A stretch of 64,000 nt of DNA from Chordicoccus furentiruminis. Lineage in GTDB: Bacteria; Bacillota; Clostridia; Lachnospirales; Lachnospiraceae. This document shows positions 7,420 to 15,475 of the stretch, one piece after another. Below the pieces are notes generated by a model. That model was not told where the DNA came from and searched no databases. It saw only the letters and a list, made by a program, of their open reading frames with translations. Position numbers and translations under genes: made by a program. Every line of letters starts with the position of its first letter. Position 1 is the first letter of the stretch. Location of the stretch: assembly GCF_019355395.1 (NCBI RefSeq), contig NZ_CP048829.1:2831001-2895000 (forward strand), written 5' to 3'.

Positions 7420-7995
7420 ATGGCATTTAAGGAGGATTATCAACAGACATGCCGCGCAGTGCTGGATGAACTGGAGAAGGCGTTGAGCAGTATTGATCCC
7501 GATTCGGTACAGCGTCTGACGGCAGACATTCTTCGGGCAGATCAGGTCTTCTTCGTCGGGGTCGGCCGTGTGATGCTGTCTCTGCAGAGTGTCTGCAAGC
7601 GGATGGCTCATCTGGGAATCAATGCGCACTGCGTTGGTGAGATTACAGAACCATGTTTTACGGATAAGGATCTTCTTATCGTTGCATCCGGATCCGGCGG
7701 ATCGCTTTTCCCGCTTGGTATTGCGGAGAAAGCAAGAGCGGTGGCGCCGCATTGTACGATTGTTCATGTCGGATCCAATCCGAACAGCAGGATGAAGGAA
7801 TACGCGGATTATATGGTCAGAATCCCGGTGCGGACAAAGCAGTATCTGGAGGATGAAATTGATTCCTGTCAGATCATGACTTCTCTTTTCGAACAGAGTG
7901 TGCTGCTGCTGGGTGACATCATCGCAAAAATGATCGTGGAACGGGAGCATGTGGATATGAAATCACTCTGGAAATATCATGCGAATCTGGAATGA
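7420..7995 (+). CDS. SIS-domain sugar-phosphate isomerase, HxlB-like
   Basis: The 191-residue protein consists of one SIS domain. Its shape matches 6-phospho-3-hexuloisomerase: VFFVGVGRVMLSLQ near residue 45, a serine-glycine-rich phosphate loop (ASGSGGS), and a C-terminal FEQSVLLLGDII helix. The family moves a carbonyl between C1, C2 or C3 of a sugar phosphate. The start at 7420 is set by GGAGGAGAG upstream; a longer frame runs back into the epimerase gene. In this operon it may supply the aldose-ketose step for which allose pathways usually employ RpiB. The precise substrate is unknown. Confidence 0.75.
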   Translation: MAFKEDYQQTCRAVLDELEKALSSIDPDSVQRLTADILRADQVFFVGVGRVMLSLQSVCKRMAHLGINAHCVGEITEPCFTDKDLLIVASGSGGSLFPLGIAEKARAVAPHCTIVHVGSNPNSRMKEYADYMVRIPVRTKQYLEDEIDSCQIMTSLFEQSVLLLGDIIAKMIVEREHVDMKSLWKYHANLE

Positions 7996-8024
7996 TTTTC
8001 TGTACTCTGCAGCTGAGGCGGATT

Positions 8025-9089
8025 ATGAAGAAACAGGAAGAACTGATGAAATATGTGGGAAGCATGCAGCAGGTTGCGTATGTGCGCCCACTGATTTACA
8101 CAGAAGGAAGAAGTACGCAGCTGCGGGCTTATGATGTGAAAAACGGGCCGATGCAGTTTCAGGTTATGTGTGACAAGGCATTGGATGTGAGTCAGCTGAG
8201 CTATGGCGGCGTCAACATCAATTTCCTGTCAAAACCGGGACTTCAGGGCAGAAACCAGTATGATACAAATGGAGATGAGGCTGTCCGCAGCATTATGGGA
8301 GGCCTGTTTTTTACTTCCGGCGTTGAGAACATCTGCGCTCCATGCAGAATCCACGGCGTTGACTATCCGATGCACGGAAGGATGCGTACGACACCGGCTG
8401 AACATGTTGGAGCGGATGCGTGCTGGAAGAATGGGGATTATGAACTGAGTGTATCCGGAGAGATGCGGGAAGCGGCTCTTTTCGGCGAAAACATGGTTCT
8501 GCGCCGTCGCATTTCCACTATTTACGGGACAAAAACGCTGACAGTCTCAGATGAGTTCGTGAATGAGGGGTTCCGCGAGGAACCGCTGATGCTTCTTTAT
8601 CATATCAATCTGGGATACCCGTTCCTGGACGAACATACTCGGCTGTACATTCATACAAAAAAAGTGACACCGCGGGACGAACAGGCCGCCGGACATGAAG
8701 AAAGATATGATCGTATGGATGCGCCGAGGGACAATGAACCTGAGTACGTCTTCATCCATGACATTATGGATCAGGAAGGCGGGCGGAACGAAGTGCTCGC
8801 GGTCAATGAACCGCTGGGCCTTGGACTCAGACTTTCCTACAGCATGAAGAATCTGCCGTATTTCATGGAATGGAAATCAGTTGCGTCCGGCGACTATGTG
8901 ATCGGGCTTGAACCGGCCAATTCCAGTGTATATGGACGGCCATGGCATGAAGAGAGACAAAGTGTGCACCTGCTGCCTCCTTTCGCCACAGAACGGAATG
9001 AACTGACATTTACGGTACTGGACGGAGAGAATGAGATCAAAGAAGCAGTCAGCCGCTTTGAGGCGGCCGGCCAGGATCAGCCGGGATGA
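8025..9089 (+). CDS. DUF4432 / aldose 1-epimerase-like protein
   Basis: This is a galactose-mutarotase-fold protein of the DUF4432 type, 354 residues from the ATG at 8025 (GAGGCGG upstream). A start at 7992 would overlap the previous stop but has no ribosome binding site. Supporting features are the GGLFFTSGVEN segment, the DYPMHGRMR strand with a conserved histidine, and GLEPANSSVYGR near the C-terminus. Relatives in sugar operons interconvert anomers or bind keto-sugars; few have been assayed. Its place between an isomerase and a lyxose isomerase-like gene fits presentation of one anomer of a free sugar to the next enzyme. Confidence 0.75.
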   Translation: MKKQEELMKYVGSMQQVAYVRPLIYTEGRSTQLRAYDVKNGPMQFQVMCDKALDVSQLSYGGVNINFLSKPGLQGRNQYDTNGDEAVRSIMGGLFFTSGVENICAPCRIHGVDYPMHGRMRTTPAEHVGADACWKNGDYELSVSGEMREAALFGENMVLRRRISTIYGTKTLTVSDEFVNEGFREEPLMLLYHINLGYPFLDEHTRLYIHTKKVTPRDEQAAGHEERYDRMDAPRDNEPEYVFIHDIMDQEGGRNEVLAVNEPLGLGLRLSYSMKNLPYFMEWKSVASGDYVIGLEPANSSVYGRPWHEERQSVHLLPPFATERNELTFTVLDGENEIKEAVSRFEAAGQDQPG

Positions 9090-9124
9090 TCCGATATGTT
9101 ACAGAGAAGAGAGAGGATGAAAGG

Positions 9125-9841
9125 ATGAAACGTTCGGAAATCAATGCTACGATCAGAAAATTCGAGGCTTTGCTTGAGGAGTGCAGATTCTGTCTTCCGC
9201 CTTATCTCAGCTTTACGCCGGATGAATGGAAGACGAAGAACCATGAGTACGATGAAATCAGGGATAATGAGCTGGGCTGGGATGTGACTGATTATGGAGA
9301 GGGTCACTTCGATAAGCTCGGACTTGCGCTGATTACGATTCGAAATGGAAATATTCATAATCCGGAATATCCGAAGCCGTATGCCGAGAAAATCATGATG
9401 TGCGACAGCGGGCAGGTTTCTCCGATGCATTATCATGTGAATAAGATGGAAGATATTATCTGCCGCGGCGGAAACGACATTGTGTTCACTTTCTATAATG
9501 CGGATCAAAGCCGCGTGCATCGTCAGGAAGATGGACGGGATGTTTTTGAGAAGGATCTTGAGAACGATGTTCTGATCTATCGTGACGGCCGACGGTACAA
9601 GGTCAGAGCCGGTGAACCGGTTCGTATCCATAAGGGAGAGTCGATTACACTGGTTCCGTATCAGTATCATGAGTTTATCATTCCTGCCGGAGGTCCGTCA
9701 CTGATTGGAGAAGTGTCCAAGGTGAATGATGACCATACGGACAATTTCTTCCATGAGCCGTTGGGCAGATTCCCTCATATTGAGGAGGATGAGCCTGCGT
9801 ATCGGCTGCTTTGCACGGAGTATCCGAAGGCAAAGGACTGA
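9125..9841 (+). CDS. D-lyxose isomerase-family sugar isomerase
   Basis: The 238-residue protein is a cupin-fold sugar isomerase of the D-lyxose ketol-isomerase family. Metal-binding histidines appear in SPMHYHVNKMEDI and the matching glutamate and histidine in LVPYQYHEF. The family converts D-lyxose to D-xylulose and often D-mannose to D-fructose. The start at 9125 is preceded by GAGGATGAAAGG; upstream ATGs lack a site. D-xylulose could be taken by the xylulokinase at the end of the island, and D-fructose by the PfkB kinase at its beginning. A structured terminator follows, so it is probably the last gene of the first operon. Confidence 0.85.
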   Translation: MKRSEINATIRKFEALLEECRFCLPPYLSFTPDEWKTKNHEYDEIRDNELGWDVTDYGEGHFDKLGLALITIRNGNIHNPEYPKPYAEKIMMCDSGQVSPMHYHVNKMEDIICRGGNDIVFTFYNADQSRVHRQEDGRDVFEKDLENDVLIYRDGRRYKVRAGEPVRIHKGESITLVPYQYHEFIIPAGGPSLIGEVSKVNDDHTDNFFHEPLGRFPHIEEDEPAYRLLCTEYPKAKD

Positions 9842-9874
9842 ATTCCGCGGATTTTCATGCATCCGGTACGGGAA

Positions 9875-9967
9875 GACTGCTGCAGAAACGCTGTCTGTGC
9901 GCAGGCACCGGCGAACAGAATGTTCGGGGTGCCCGCAGAGCGCTTCTGAAGCAGTCTGTCATTTTTT
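9875..9967 (+). terminator. Long structured hairpin ending in U-run
   Basis: An 18-base outer stem (9875-9892 with 9939-9956, 16 matches) encloses GGCACC/GGTGCC (9904-9909, 9928-9933) and an inner perfect stem CGAACA/TGTTCG (9912-9917, 9921-9926). Six T residues follow at 9962-9967. It lies between the isomerase and the ROK regulator. It is larger than a standard terminator and may be a structured RNA or regulated attenuator. Confidence 0.6.
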
Positions 9968-9982
9968 GACTAGGGAGAGGAT

Positions 9983-11170
9983 ATGGATGCAAGAAGCAGG
10001 AAAAGAGAAGAGGTCAGAAGGGAGAACCGCGGACTGATTCTGAGACTTGTCGCGACCGGACACTGCCATTCACGGCCGGAAATCGCAGAATGCACCGGTC
10101 TGAGCCGAATGTCCGTCACCTCGATTGTTTCGGAAATGCTGGAAGCAGGATATTTAACAGAGAATCATGAGCAGATCCCACAGAAGGAGAGGGGAAGAAA
10201 TGCCGTTAGTCTGAGCATCAGCCATCGCGCACCGAAGCTGGCGGGGGTTCTGATTTCCCGAAACCGGATAGAAGGAATCTGCTGTGACCTTTCACTGCAT
10301 GTTCTGGCGCGGCGCGCATCCATATTAGGGCCATCTACTACACGGGAAAGTCTGATCCGGAAGATTTTTGAGATTCTGGATGATATTCTAGTGCCAGGCT
10401 GCTCTGTTGCGGCGATCGGAGTGTCCTCTGTAGGACCTGTCAGCAGCACAAGCGGAATGATTCTGAAACCCTTCTATTTTTTTAATATCCATGATGTCCC
10501 GATTGTCCGGCTTCTTCAGGACCGATATCATATACCGGTTTTTCTTGACCATGACAACCAGAATGCAGTGCTGGCCGAGTACATGTACGGGAAGTGGCGT
10601 GATACGGAGGACCTTCTCTTTCTCGGAGTCGGCGACGGGATCGGGAGCGGTATTATTTCATGCGGAAAACGTTATGAAAACACCCGCGGCCTGCCGCCTG
10701 AAATCGGTCATGTCAGCATCGATATGAATGGCCGCCTTTGCCCATGCGGAAACAGAGGCTGTCTGGAGACTTATATCAGATCAGAGACGGTGCTGAATGA
10801 ACTGCGCAGTACAACGGGTCTGCCGCTGTCTTACCGGCAGTTTGCGGAATTGCAGGATCATCCGGAAGTGGATCGCGTGTTTCACGCCGTAATGAAGAGA
10901 CTGGCGGCCGGAACGATCAACGTGCTGAACATTGTGCACTGCCAGACGGTGATACTGGGAAATGACGCTTCGTTCTGGAAGGAACAGTATGTACGGGAAC
11001 TGGAACAGTATGTCAACCGTTATCAGTTTATCAGAGAACGCAATGAGATCAGGATCGTAAAGGCAAGCTTCGGGAGAGATGATGCGCTGCTCGGCGCTGC
11101 AGCTAATGCCGCCGAAATAATTTTCAGAGGAAACATTCTGTTTGACAAGGCACATGACGAAAATGATTGA
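9983..11170 (+). CDS. ROK-family transcriptional regulator (NagC/XylR-like)
   Basis: The 395-residue protein has an N-terminal winged helix-turn-helix (about residues 20-75, with ECTGLSRMSVTSIVSEM as recognition segment) followed by a ROK sugar-binding domain. The ROK zinc site is visible as GHVSIDMNGRLCPCGNRGCLE. ROK repressors release DNA when a sugar or sugar phosphate binds. GGGAGAGG precedes the ATG. It lies between the isomerase operon and the DeoR-phosphofructokinase operon, and a perfect inverted repeat overlaps its own stop codon, so it may act on either or both. The kinase motif region is degenerate compared with true ROK kinases. Confidence 0.85.
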   Translation: MDARSRKREEVRRENRGLILRLVATGHCHSRPEIAECTGLSRMSVTSIVSEMLEAGYLTENHEQIPQKERGRNAVSLSISHRAPKLAGVLISRNRIEGICCDLSLHVLARRASILGPSTTRESLIRKIFEILDDILVPGCSVAAIGVSSVGPVSSTSGMILKPFYFFNIHDVPIVRLLQDRYHIPVFLDHDNQNAVLAEYMYGKWRDTEDLLFLGVGDGIGSGIISCGKRYENTRGLPPEIGHVSIDMNGRLCPCGNRGCLETYIRSETVLNELRSTTGLPLSYRQFAELQDHPEVDRVFHAVMKRLAAGTINVLNIVHCQTVILGNDASFWKEQYVRELEQYVNRYQFIRERNEIRIVKASFGRDDALLGAAANAAEIIFRGNILFDKAHDEND

Positions 11171-11231
11171 TAATGATTATATTGATAAATTCAATCATTA
11201 TATTGACCGTATGAACAGAAAATAGTATCAT
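11162..11231 (+). promoter_or_regulatory. Promoter and operators ahead of the DeoR gene
   Basis: TTGACC at 11203-11208 and TATCAT at 11226-11231 have a 17-base spacer. Upstream, AATGATTGA (11162-11170) and TCAATCATT (11191-11199) are a perfect inverted repeat overlapping the ROK stop codon. ATTATATTGA occurs twice as a direct repeat, at 11176-11185 and 11197-11206, the second copy covering part of the -35. Either the ROK or the DeoR protein could bind here. Confidence 0.65.
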
Positions 11232-11275
11232 GCAATCATAAAGGGTCATGACAGTGCATTGTCAGAGGAGTGCGC

Positions 11276-12106
11276 ATGAAGGCGGAGAGACAGAAAAAAA
11301 TACTGGACTATCTGGACAAAAACGGTGCAGTAACCACTCAGGAGCTGATCGATATGACCGGTTCTTCTCCCGCGACTGTGCGCAGAGATCTCCATGATCT
11401 GAGCGAACAGGATATGATTCTGAAAACGCGCGGAGGGGCCCAGTCCCTGGAAAGAGGAAATGTGAATGGAAGCACGCCGGTATCTTCGGGGTACAGGCCA
11501 CGCAATGATATCCATTTTCTCTCGAAGAAAATGATTGCGTCGAAAGCAGCGGAATTTATCGGGTCAGGCAACCATGTTTTCATCGGGGCGGGCATGACCG
11601 GCAATCTTCTTTGCCGGTGCCTGAAGAAATCTGCGCTTGCTGATGTGACAGTCGTCACCTCGAATGTAACCGCGACACTTGAACTGGCAGGAGATGAACG
11701 CTTTTCCATTGTTCTGCTGGGCGGAACGATTCATGCAGGAAAGAATCATATTGAGACACTGGATGATATCACCATGGAATCCCTGTCCCGCTTTTATTTT
11801 GATAAGGCTTTTTTTACCGTGGACGGAGCGGACCCGGCCAATGGTTATACGATCAGCAACCGCTTTGAGATGGCACTGTACAGATACGTTCTGCATCATT
11901 GCGAGCAGTCGTTTCTGATGCTCGGTTCGGAGAAACTGAACCGGAGCAGATTCACGCGTATGGGCGGACTGGATGAGATCAAAAATGTGATTACGGATCA
12001 GGTGCTGCCTGAAGAGTATATGAACCGGTACAGACAATGCGGCGTCCGGGTTCTGCTGGCGGAAAGAAACGGGCATTTGGGTAAGGAGGAGTGCGTGAGG
12101 AAATGA
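11276..12106 (+). CDS. DeoR-family transcriptional regulator
   Basis: The 276-residue protein has a DeoR N-terminal helix-turn-helix (residues 1-57, signature ELIDMTGSSPATVRRDL) and a C-terminal DeoRC effector domain with GAGMTGN and the sensor-type FFTVDGADPANGYT segment. DeoR repressors of sugar operons respond to phosphorylated intermediates. AGGAG at 11266-11270 favours the ATG at 11276; a GTG at 11270 would sit on the site itself. It overlaps the phosphofructokinase start by four bases (ATGA), so it is the first gene of a DeoR-Pfk-aldolase-kinase operon and probably controls that operon. Confidence 0.85.
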   Translation: MKAERQKKILDYLDKNGAVTTQELIDMTGSSPATVRRDLHDLSEQDMILKTRGGAQSLERGNVNGSTPVSSGYRPRNDIHFLSKKMIASKAAEFIGSGNHVFIGAGMTGNLLCRCLKKSALADVTVVTSNVTATLELAGDERFSIVLLGGTIHAGKNHIETLDDITMESLSRFYFDKAFFTVDGADPANGYTISNRFEMALYRYVLHHCEQSFLMLGSEKLNRSRFTRMGGLDEIKNVITDQVLPEEYMNRYRQCGVRVLLAERNGHLGKEECVRK

Positions 12107-13305
12107 ACAATGTTCTGTACATTCAGTCCGGAGGGCCTACTTCTGTGATCAATTGCAGTGCGCGCGGCGTCATCGGGCAATGCCGTGAGCATTCGGGTGA
12201 GATCGGTAAGATCTATGCTGCTCTGCATGGAATCGACGGGGTGATCAGAAACGAACTATACGATTGCTCTATGCTGAATGAACAGCAGCTGAAGGATCTG
12301 GCGCTTACTCCTTCAATGGCTTTCGGATCCTGCAGATATATGGTCAGAGAGAAAACGGAGGATGACTACAGAAGCATTCTTTGCACCCTGCGGGCTCATC
12401 AGATTTCCATGATTCTGTTGAACGGCGGAAATGGAAGCGCGTCGGCGGCCCTGAAGCTGATGCGGCATTTGAAACAGATGGGGTTCGCCGGATCCGTCCT
12501 GCTGATTCCAAAGACGGTGGATAATGATATTGCTGGGATTGATCATTCGCCGGGATTCCCATCCGCTGCGCGCCATGTGGTGACAGCGGTATCAGAGCTG
12601 GCGCATGATATGTATACGTATGATACGGATCTGATCATGGCCGTTGAGGTGATGGGAAGAAATACGGGATACCTTGCGGCAGCAGCGATGGCGGCCTGTC
12701 AGACTGGCTGGGGGCCTGATCTGATCTATGTGCCTGAGCGTACCTTTTCTCCTGAGATGTTTGTGAGGGATGTGGCAGGAACGCTGGAGAAAAAGGGAAA
12801 ATGTCTTGCGGTATTGTCCGAGGGCGTAAAAACGGAGGACGGCAAATATCTGTTTGAAGACACCACGGTCAACAAAGCGGCGGACCCTTCCCGCAATATG
12901 GGAGGAATCACCCCTTATCTGAGCACACTTCTGCGAAAACATTTTACCTGCAAGATCCGCTGCATTGATCTCGGACTGATGCAGCGATGCGATGCTCATA
13001 ATGCTTCCCCGCTGGATCGGAAAGAAGCGGAGAAACTTGGGAGATATGCGGTGGATGCGGCGCTGCGCGGGCTGGACGGCCAGATGGTGACGATCCGGCG
13101 GCTCTCGGATAAACCGTATACCAGCCGTATGGAATGCATTCCTCTGGAAGCCGTGGCGGATGTGGAGCGCACGATGGACCGGAGATTTCTGATGAAGGAC
13201 AGACCTTTCATCAGAGATGGATACCTGGACTACATTCTTCCTCTGATCGGCAGGCTGCCGGCGTATGCTGATCTGAAAATACAAAGAACCGGCGAAAGGG
13301 GCTGA
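12103..13305 (+). CDS. 6-phosphofructokinase family, hybrid phosphoryl-donor signature
   Basis: The 400-residue protein is a PfkA-fold kinase phosphorylating C1 of fructose 6-phosphate or a similar ketose phosphate. Visible motifs are the nucleotide loop QSGGPTSVIN, the donor-site GGNGSASA, the catalytic PKTVDNDI, and VMGRNTGYLA. The glycine in GGNGS is of the ATP-using type, while the lysine in PKTVDND is of the pyrophosphate type, so the donor cannot be decided. The first donor-loop aspartate is asparagine. The ATG at 12103 couples to the DeoR stop; a GTG at 12091 is less likely. Aldolase follows after one base, so the pair makes triose phosphates from the imported sugar. Confidence 0.85.
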   Translation: MNNVLYIQSGGPTSVINCSARGVIGQCREHSGEIGKIYAALHGIDGVIRNELYDCSMLNEQQLKDLALTPSMAFGSCRYMVREKTEDDYRSILCTLRAHQISMILLNGGNGSASAALKLMRHLKQMGFAGSVLLIPKTVDNDIAGIDHSPGFPSAARHVVTAVSELAHDMYTYDTDLIMAVEVMGRNTGYLAAAAMAACQTGWGPDLIYVPERTFSPEMFVRDVAGTLEKKGKCLAVLSEGVKTEDGKYLFEDTTVNKAADPSRNMGGITPYLSTLLRKHFTCKIRCIDLGLMQRCDAHNASPLDRKEAEKLGRYAVDAALRGLDGQMVTIRRLSDKPYTSRMECIPLEAVADVERTMDRRFLMKDRPFIRDGYLDYILPLIGRLPAYADLKIQRTGERG

Positions 13306-13306
13306 C

Positions 13307-14284
13307 ATGAGATACGACTATCATGAGTTGGGACTGGTTAATACAGCGCAGATGTTTGAAAATGCATACCGATATGGTTACGCCGTTCCGGCGCTGAATT
13401 TTGTGTCCATTGAGCAGCTGAATGCGATCGTGGATGCGGTTATTGAAAAAAAATCACCGGTAATTCTGCTTGTTTCTCCGAATCTTCACCGACAGATCGG
13501 CCATGAGATGACGGCCAGACTGGCACAAGTGGCGACAGACCGAATCAGGTCCGCCGGCCTCTCCATTCCGGCAGCCCTGCACCTTGATCATGGAATGACA
13601 TTCGAGCAGGTGGAGATGGCGGTGGAAGGCGGTTTCTCATCGGTTATGATCGACGGAAGCAAGCTGCCGTTTGAGGAGAACATCGCTCTGACCAGAAAAG
13701 TTGCTGAGTATGCTCATGCCCGGAAGGTGACGGTGGAGGCAGAACTTGGCATATTGAAGGGCAAGGAAGAACAGGGAACGGAGGGTACCTGTGAAAGCAT
13801 GTATACGGACCCGGAAATGGCTGTCGATTTTATAGAGCGCTCTGGCTGCGACAGTCTGGCGATTTCCATCGGTACCTGCCACGGTCTCGTCAAGATGAAG
13901 CCGAATCCGGACGGGACACTGCCGGAGCTGAGGTTTGATATTCTGTCCCGTATTCAGGAACGTAAACCTGGTTTCCCGATCGTACTGCATGGCTGCTCCA
14001 ACATTCCGAAAGAGTATGTCGACATGATCAACCGGCATGGAGGCCATATCGAGAGAACGGTTGGGATACCGGATGAGCAGGTCCGGAAGGCAGCGAAGAT
14101 GGCTGTCTGCAAGGTGAATATCGCGACGGATGGCTGGATCTGCGCGCTGGCCAATACGAGACGCATTCTGGACGAAAATCCTGACGCTATCGACAGCCGG
14201 GTTTTCTCATTGAAAATCCGTCCGATCCTGAAAGAGCTGTATGAACACAAAATTGACATTATGGGGAGTGCCGGGCGCGCATGA
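13307..14284 (+). CDS. Class II (zinc) fructose/tagatose-bisphosphate aldolase family
   Basis: The 325-residue TIM-barrel protein is a class II aldolase. Catalytic Asp94 and zinc-ligand His95 lie in HLDHG; further metal ligands lie in VEAELG, GTCHG and LHGCS. The C-terminal VNIATDGW matches the phosphate-binding segment. The family splits fructose or tagatose 1,6-bisphosphate, and some members take other ketose bisphosphates. It starts one base after the phosphofructokinase stop and overlaps the next gene by four bases, so it is within the DeoR operon. It is probably a dedicated catabolic copy rather than the glycolytic enzyme, though the genome's other aldolases are not visible. Confidence 0.85.
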   Translation: MRYDYHELGLVNTAQMFENAYRYGYAVPALNFVSIEQLNAIVDAVIEKKSPVILLVSPNLHRQIGHEMTARLAQVATDRIRSAGLSIPAALHLDHGMTFEQVEMAVEGGFSSVMIDGSKLPFEENIALTRKVAEYAHARKVTVEAELGILKGKEEQGTEGTCESMYTDPEMAVDFIERSGCDSLAISIGTCHGLVKMKPNPDGTLPELRFDILSRIQERKPGFPIVLHGCSNIPKEYVDMINRHGGHIERTVGIPDEQVRKAAKMAVCKVNIATDGWICALANTRRILDENPDAIDSRVFSLKIRPILKELYEHKIDIMGSAGRA

Positions 14285-15183
14285 GAGAAAGAGATGGCAA
14301 TATTCTGTGCGTTGAGATCGGAGGAACGAATCTTCGATGGGGCGTGACAGATCCGAACAATCACCTGCTCGCCTTTGAAAAAATTTCTTCTGCGGATTTT
14401 TCGGAGGCAGGGGATAAAGGAGCGTATCTGCAGCAGCTTCTGAAACCGGCCAGAGAGCGGTATGGAGGTATATGCCTGTCCCTCTCTCTGGCCTCTCTGA
14501 TGGATCGTGACAGAACGATCTGCTACAATTCTCCAAACCTGAAAGGGATGGATCATCTTCCGCTGAAGACCATGCTTGAAGAACGGTTCCGTCTGCCTGT
14601 TGTGATGGAACGGGATGTGAATACTTCACTTCTGTACGAACTCAGAAAGCAAAGGCTGAACGCGGAGGGGATCGTTATCGGGATCTTCATCGGAACCGGA
14701 CTGGGCAATGCCATGAGCATTGACGGAAAAATATATCGGGGATATACAGGTTCCTCCTGTGAGCTTGGCCACATCCCTCTGTATGGCCTGAACGAGACGT
14801 GCGGATGCGGAAAGAAGGGGTGCCTTGAACTGAAGGGAAGCGGCAGGACTCTGGCAACTCTGGCGGAGGAGAAATATCATTGTGCGGTGGAAGATATTTT
14901 TACTCTTCACGGTGAAGAGGCGGAGGTGCGCGAGGTCGTACGAATCTGTGCGGCCGCTGCGGCGACGGAGATCACGATTCTTGATCCCGTCTGTGTGATT
15001 CTGGGCGGCGGCGTAACGAAAATGAGAGCTTTTCCGGAGGAATATTTCAGGAAATGTGTGAAGGAAAACCTTAGAATTCCGAACCCCAGAGAATCGCTCC
15101 GAATCATTCCAGCCAGCGATGATCCGGAAGCCGGTGTTGTGGGAGCAGCGCTGAACGCGGAAGCCATACTGGCTTTGCGGTAA
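14281..15183 (+). CDS. ROK-family sugar kinase
   Basis: This 300-residue protein has no DNA-binding domain and begins with the ATP-binding motif VEIGGTNLRWGV, so it is a ROK kinase (glucokinase, allokinase or N-acyl-hexosamine kinase type). The catalytic aspartate region VMERDVNTS and the zinc motif GHIPLYGLNETCGCGKKGCLE are present. The substrate histidine-glutamate pair of glucokinases is partly altered, which points to a sugar other than glucose. It is the last gene before a terminator and overlaps the aldolase stop by four bases. An AlsK-like role (allose to allose 6-phosphate) would fit with the epimerase upstream, but that is inference. Confidence 0.8.
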   Translation: MRERDGNILCVEIGGTNLRWGVTDPNNHLLAFEKISSADFSEAGDKGAYLQQLLKPARERYGGICLSLSLASLMDRDRTICYNSPNLKGMDHLPLKTMLEERFRLPVVMERDVNTSLLYELRKQRLNAEGIVIGIFIGTGLGNAMSIDGKIYRGYTGSSCELGHIPLYGLNETCGCGKKGCLELKGSGRTLATLAEEKYHCAVEDIFTLHGEEAEVREVVRICAAAAATEITILDPVCVILGGGVTKMRAFPEEYFRKCVKENLRIPNPRESLRIIPASDDPEAGVVGAALNAEAILALR

Positions 15184-15247
15184 AAGGAAGCCGACGGCCT
15201 GCAGCAGAGGACTGCGGTCCGGTTTCTGCGAGAAAACAAGACAGAGA

Positions 15248-15281
15248 AGCCCATATGCCTGTCAGGGTGTATGGGCTTTTT
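15248..15281 (+). terminator. Rho-independent terminator after ROK kinase
   Basis: AGCCCATA (15248-15255) pairs with TATGGGCT (15270-15277), followed by a T-run to 15281. It closes the DeoR-Pfk-aldolase-kinase operon. Confidence 0.8.
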
Positions 15282-15346
15282 GACGTGCGAATATAACGGC
15301 TGACATATCCGGAAACATTGGTTATGATTGAAAATGATCGATCCTG

Positions 15347-15375
15347 TTGACCAGCGGAGGCTTTGAATTTATAAT
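15347..15375 (+). promoter_or_regulatory. Promoter of second ROK regulator
   Basis: TTGACC at 15347-15352 and TATAAT at 15370-15375 are 17 bases apart. The AT-rich palindrome TTAATTAA (15375-15382) and ATTAAATGAATTTAG (15379-15393) overlap the start of transcription and resemble the operator at 16768-16782, suggesting autoregulation. Confidence 0.75.
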
Positions 15376-15475
15376 TAATTAAATGAATTTAGCAATTAAA
15401 AGAATGAAAAAACCGATTCCCGGGCTAAGTGTTCTGCTCTGGGTATATCAAAGCAGGATGATTTTGGTGAATGTG

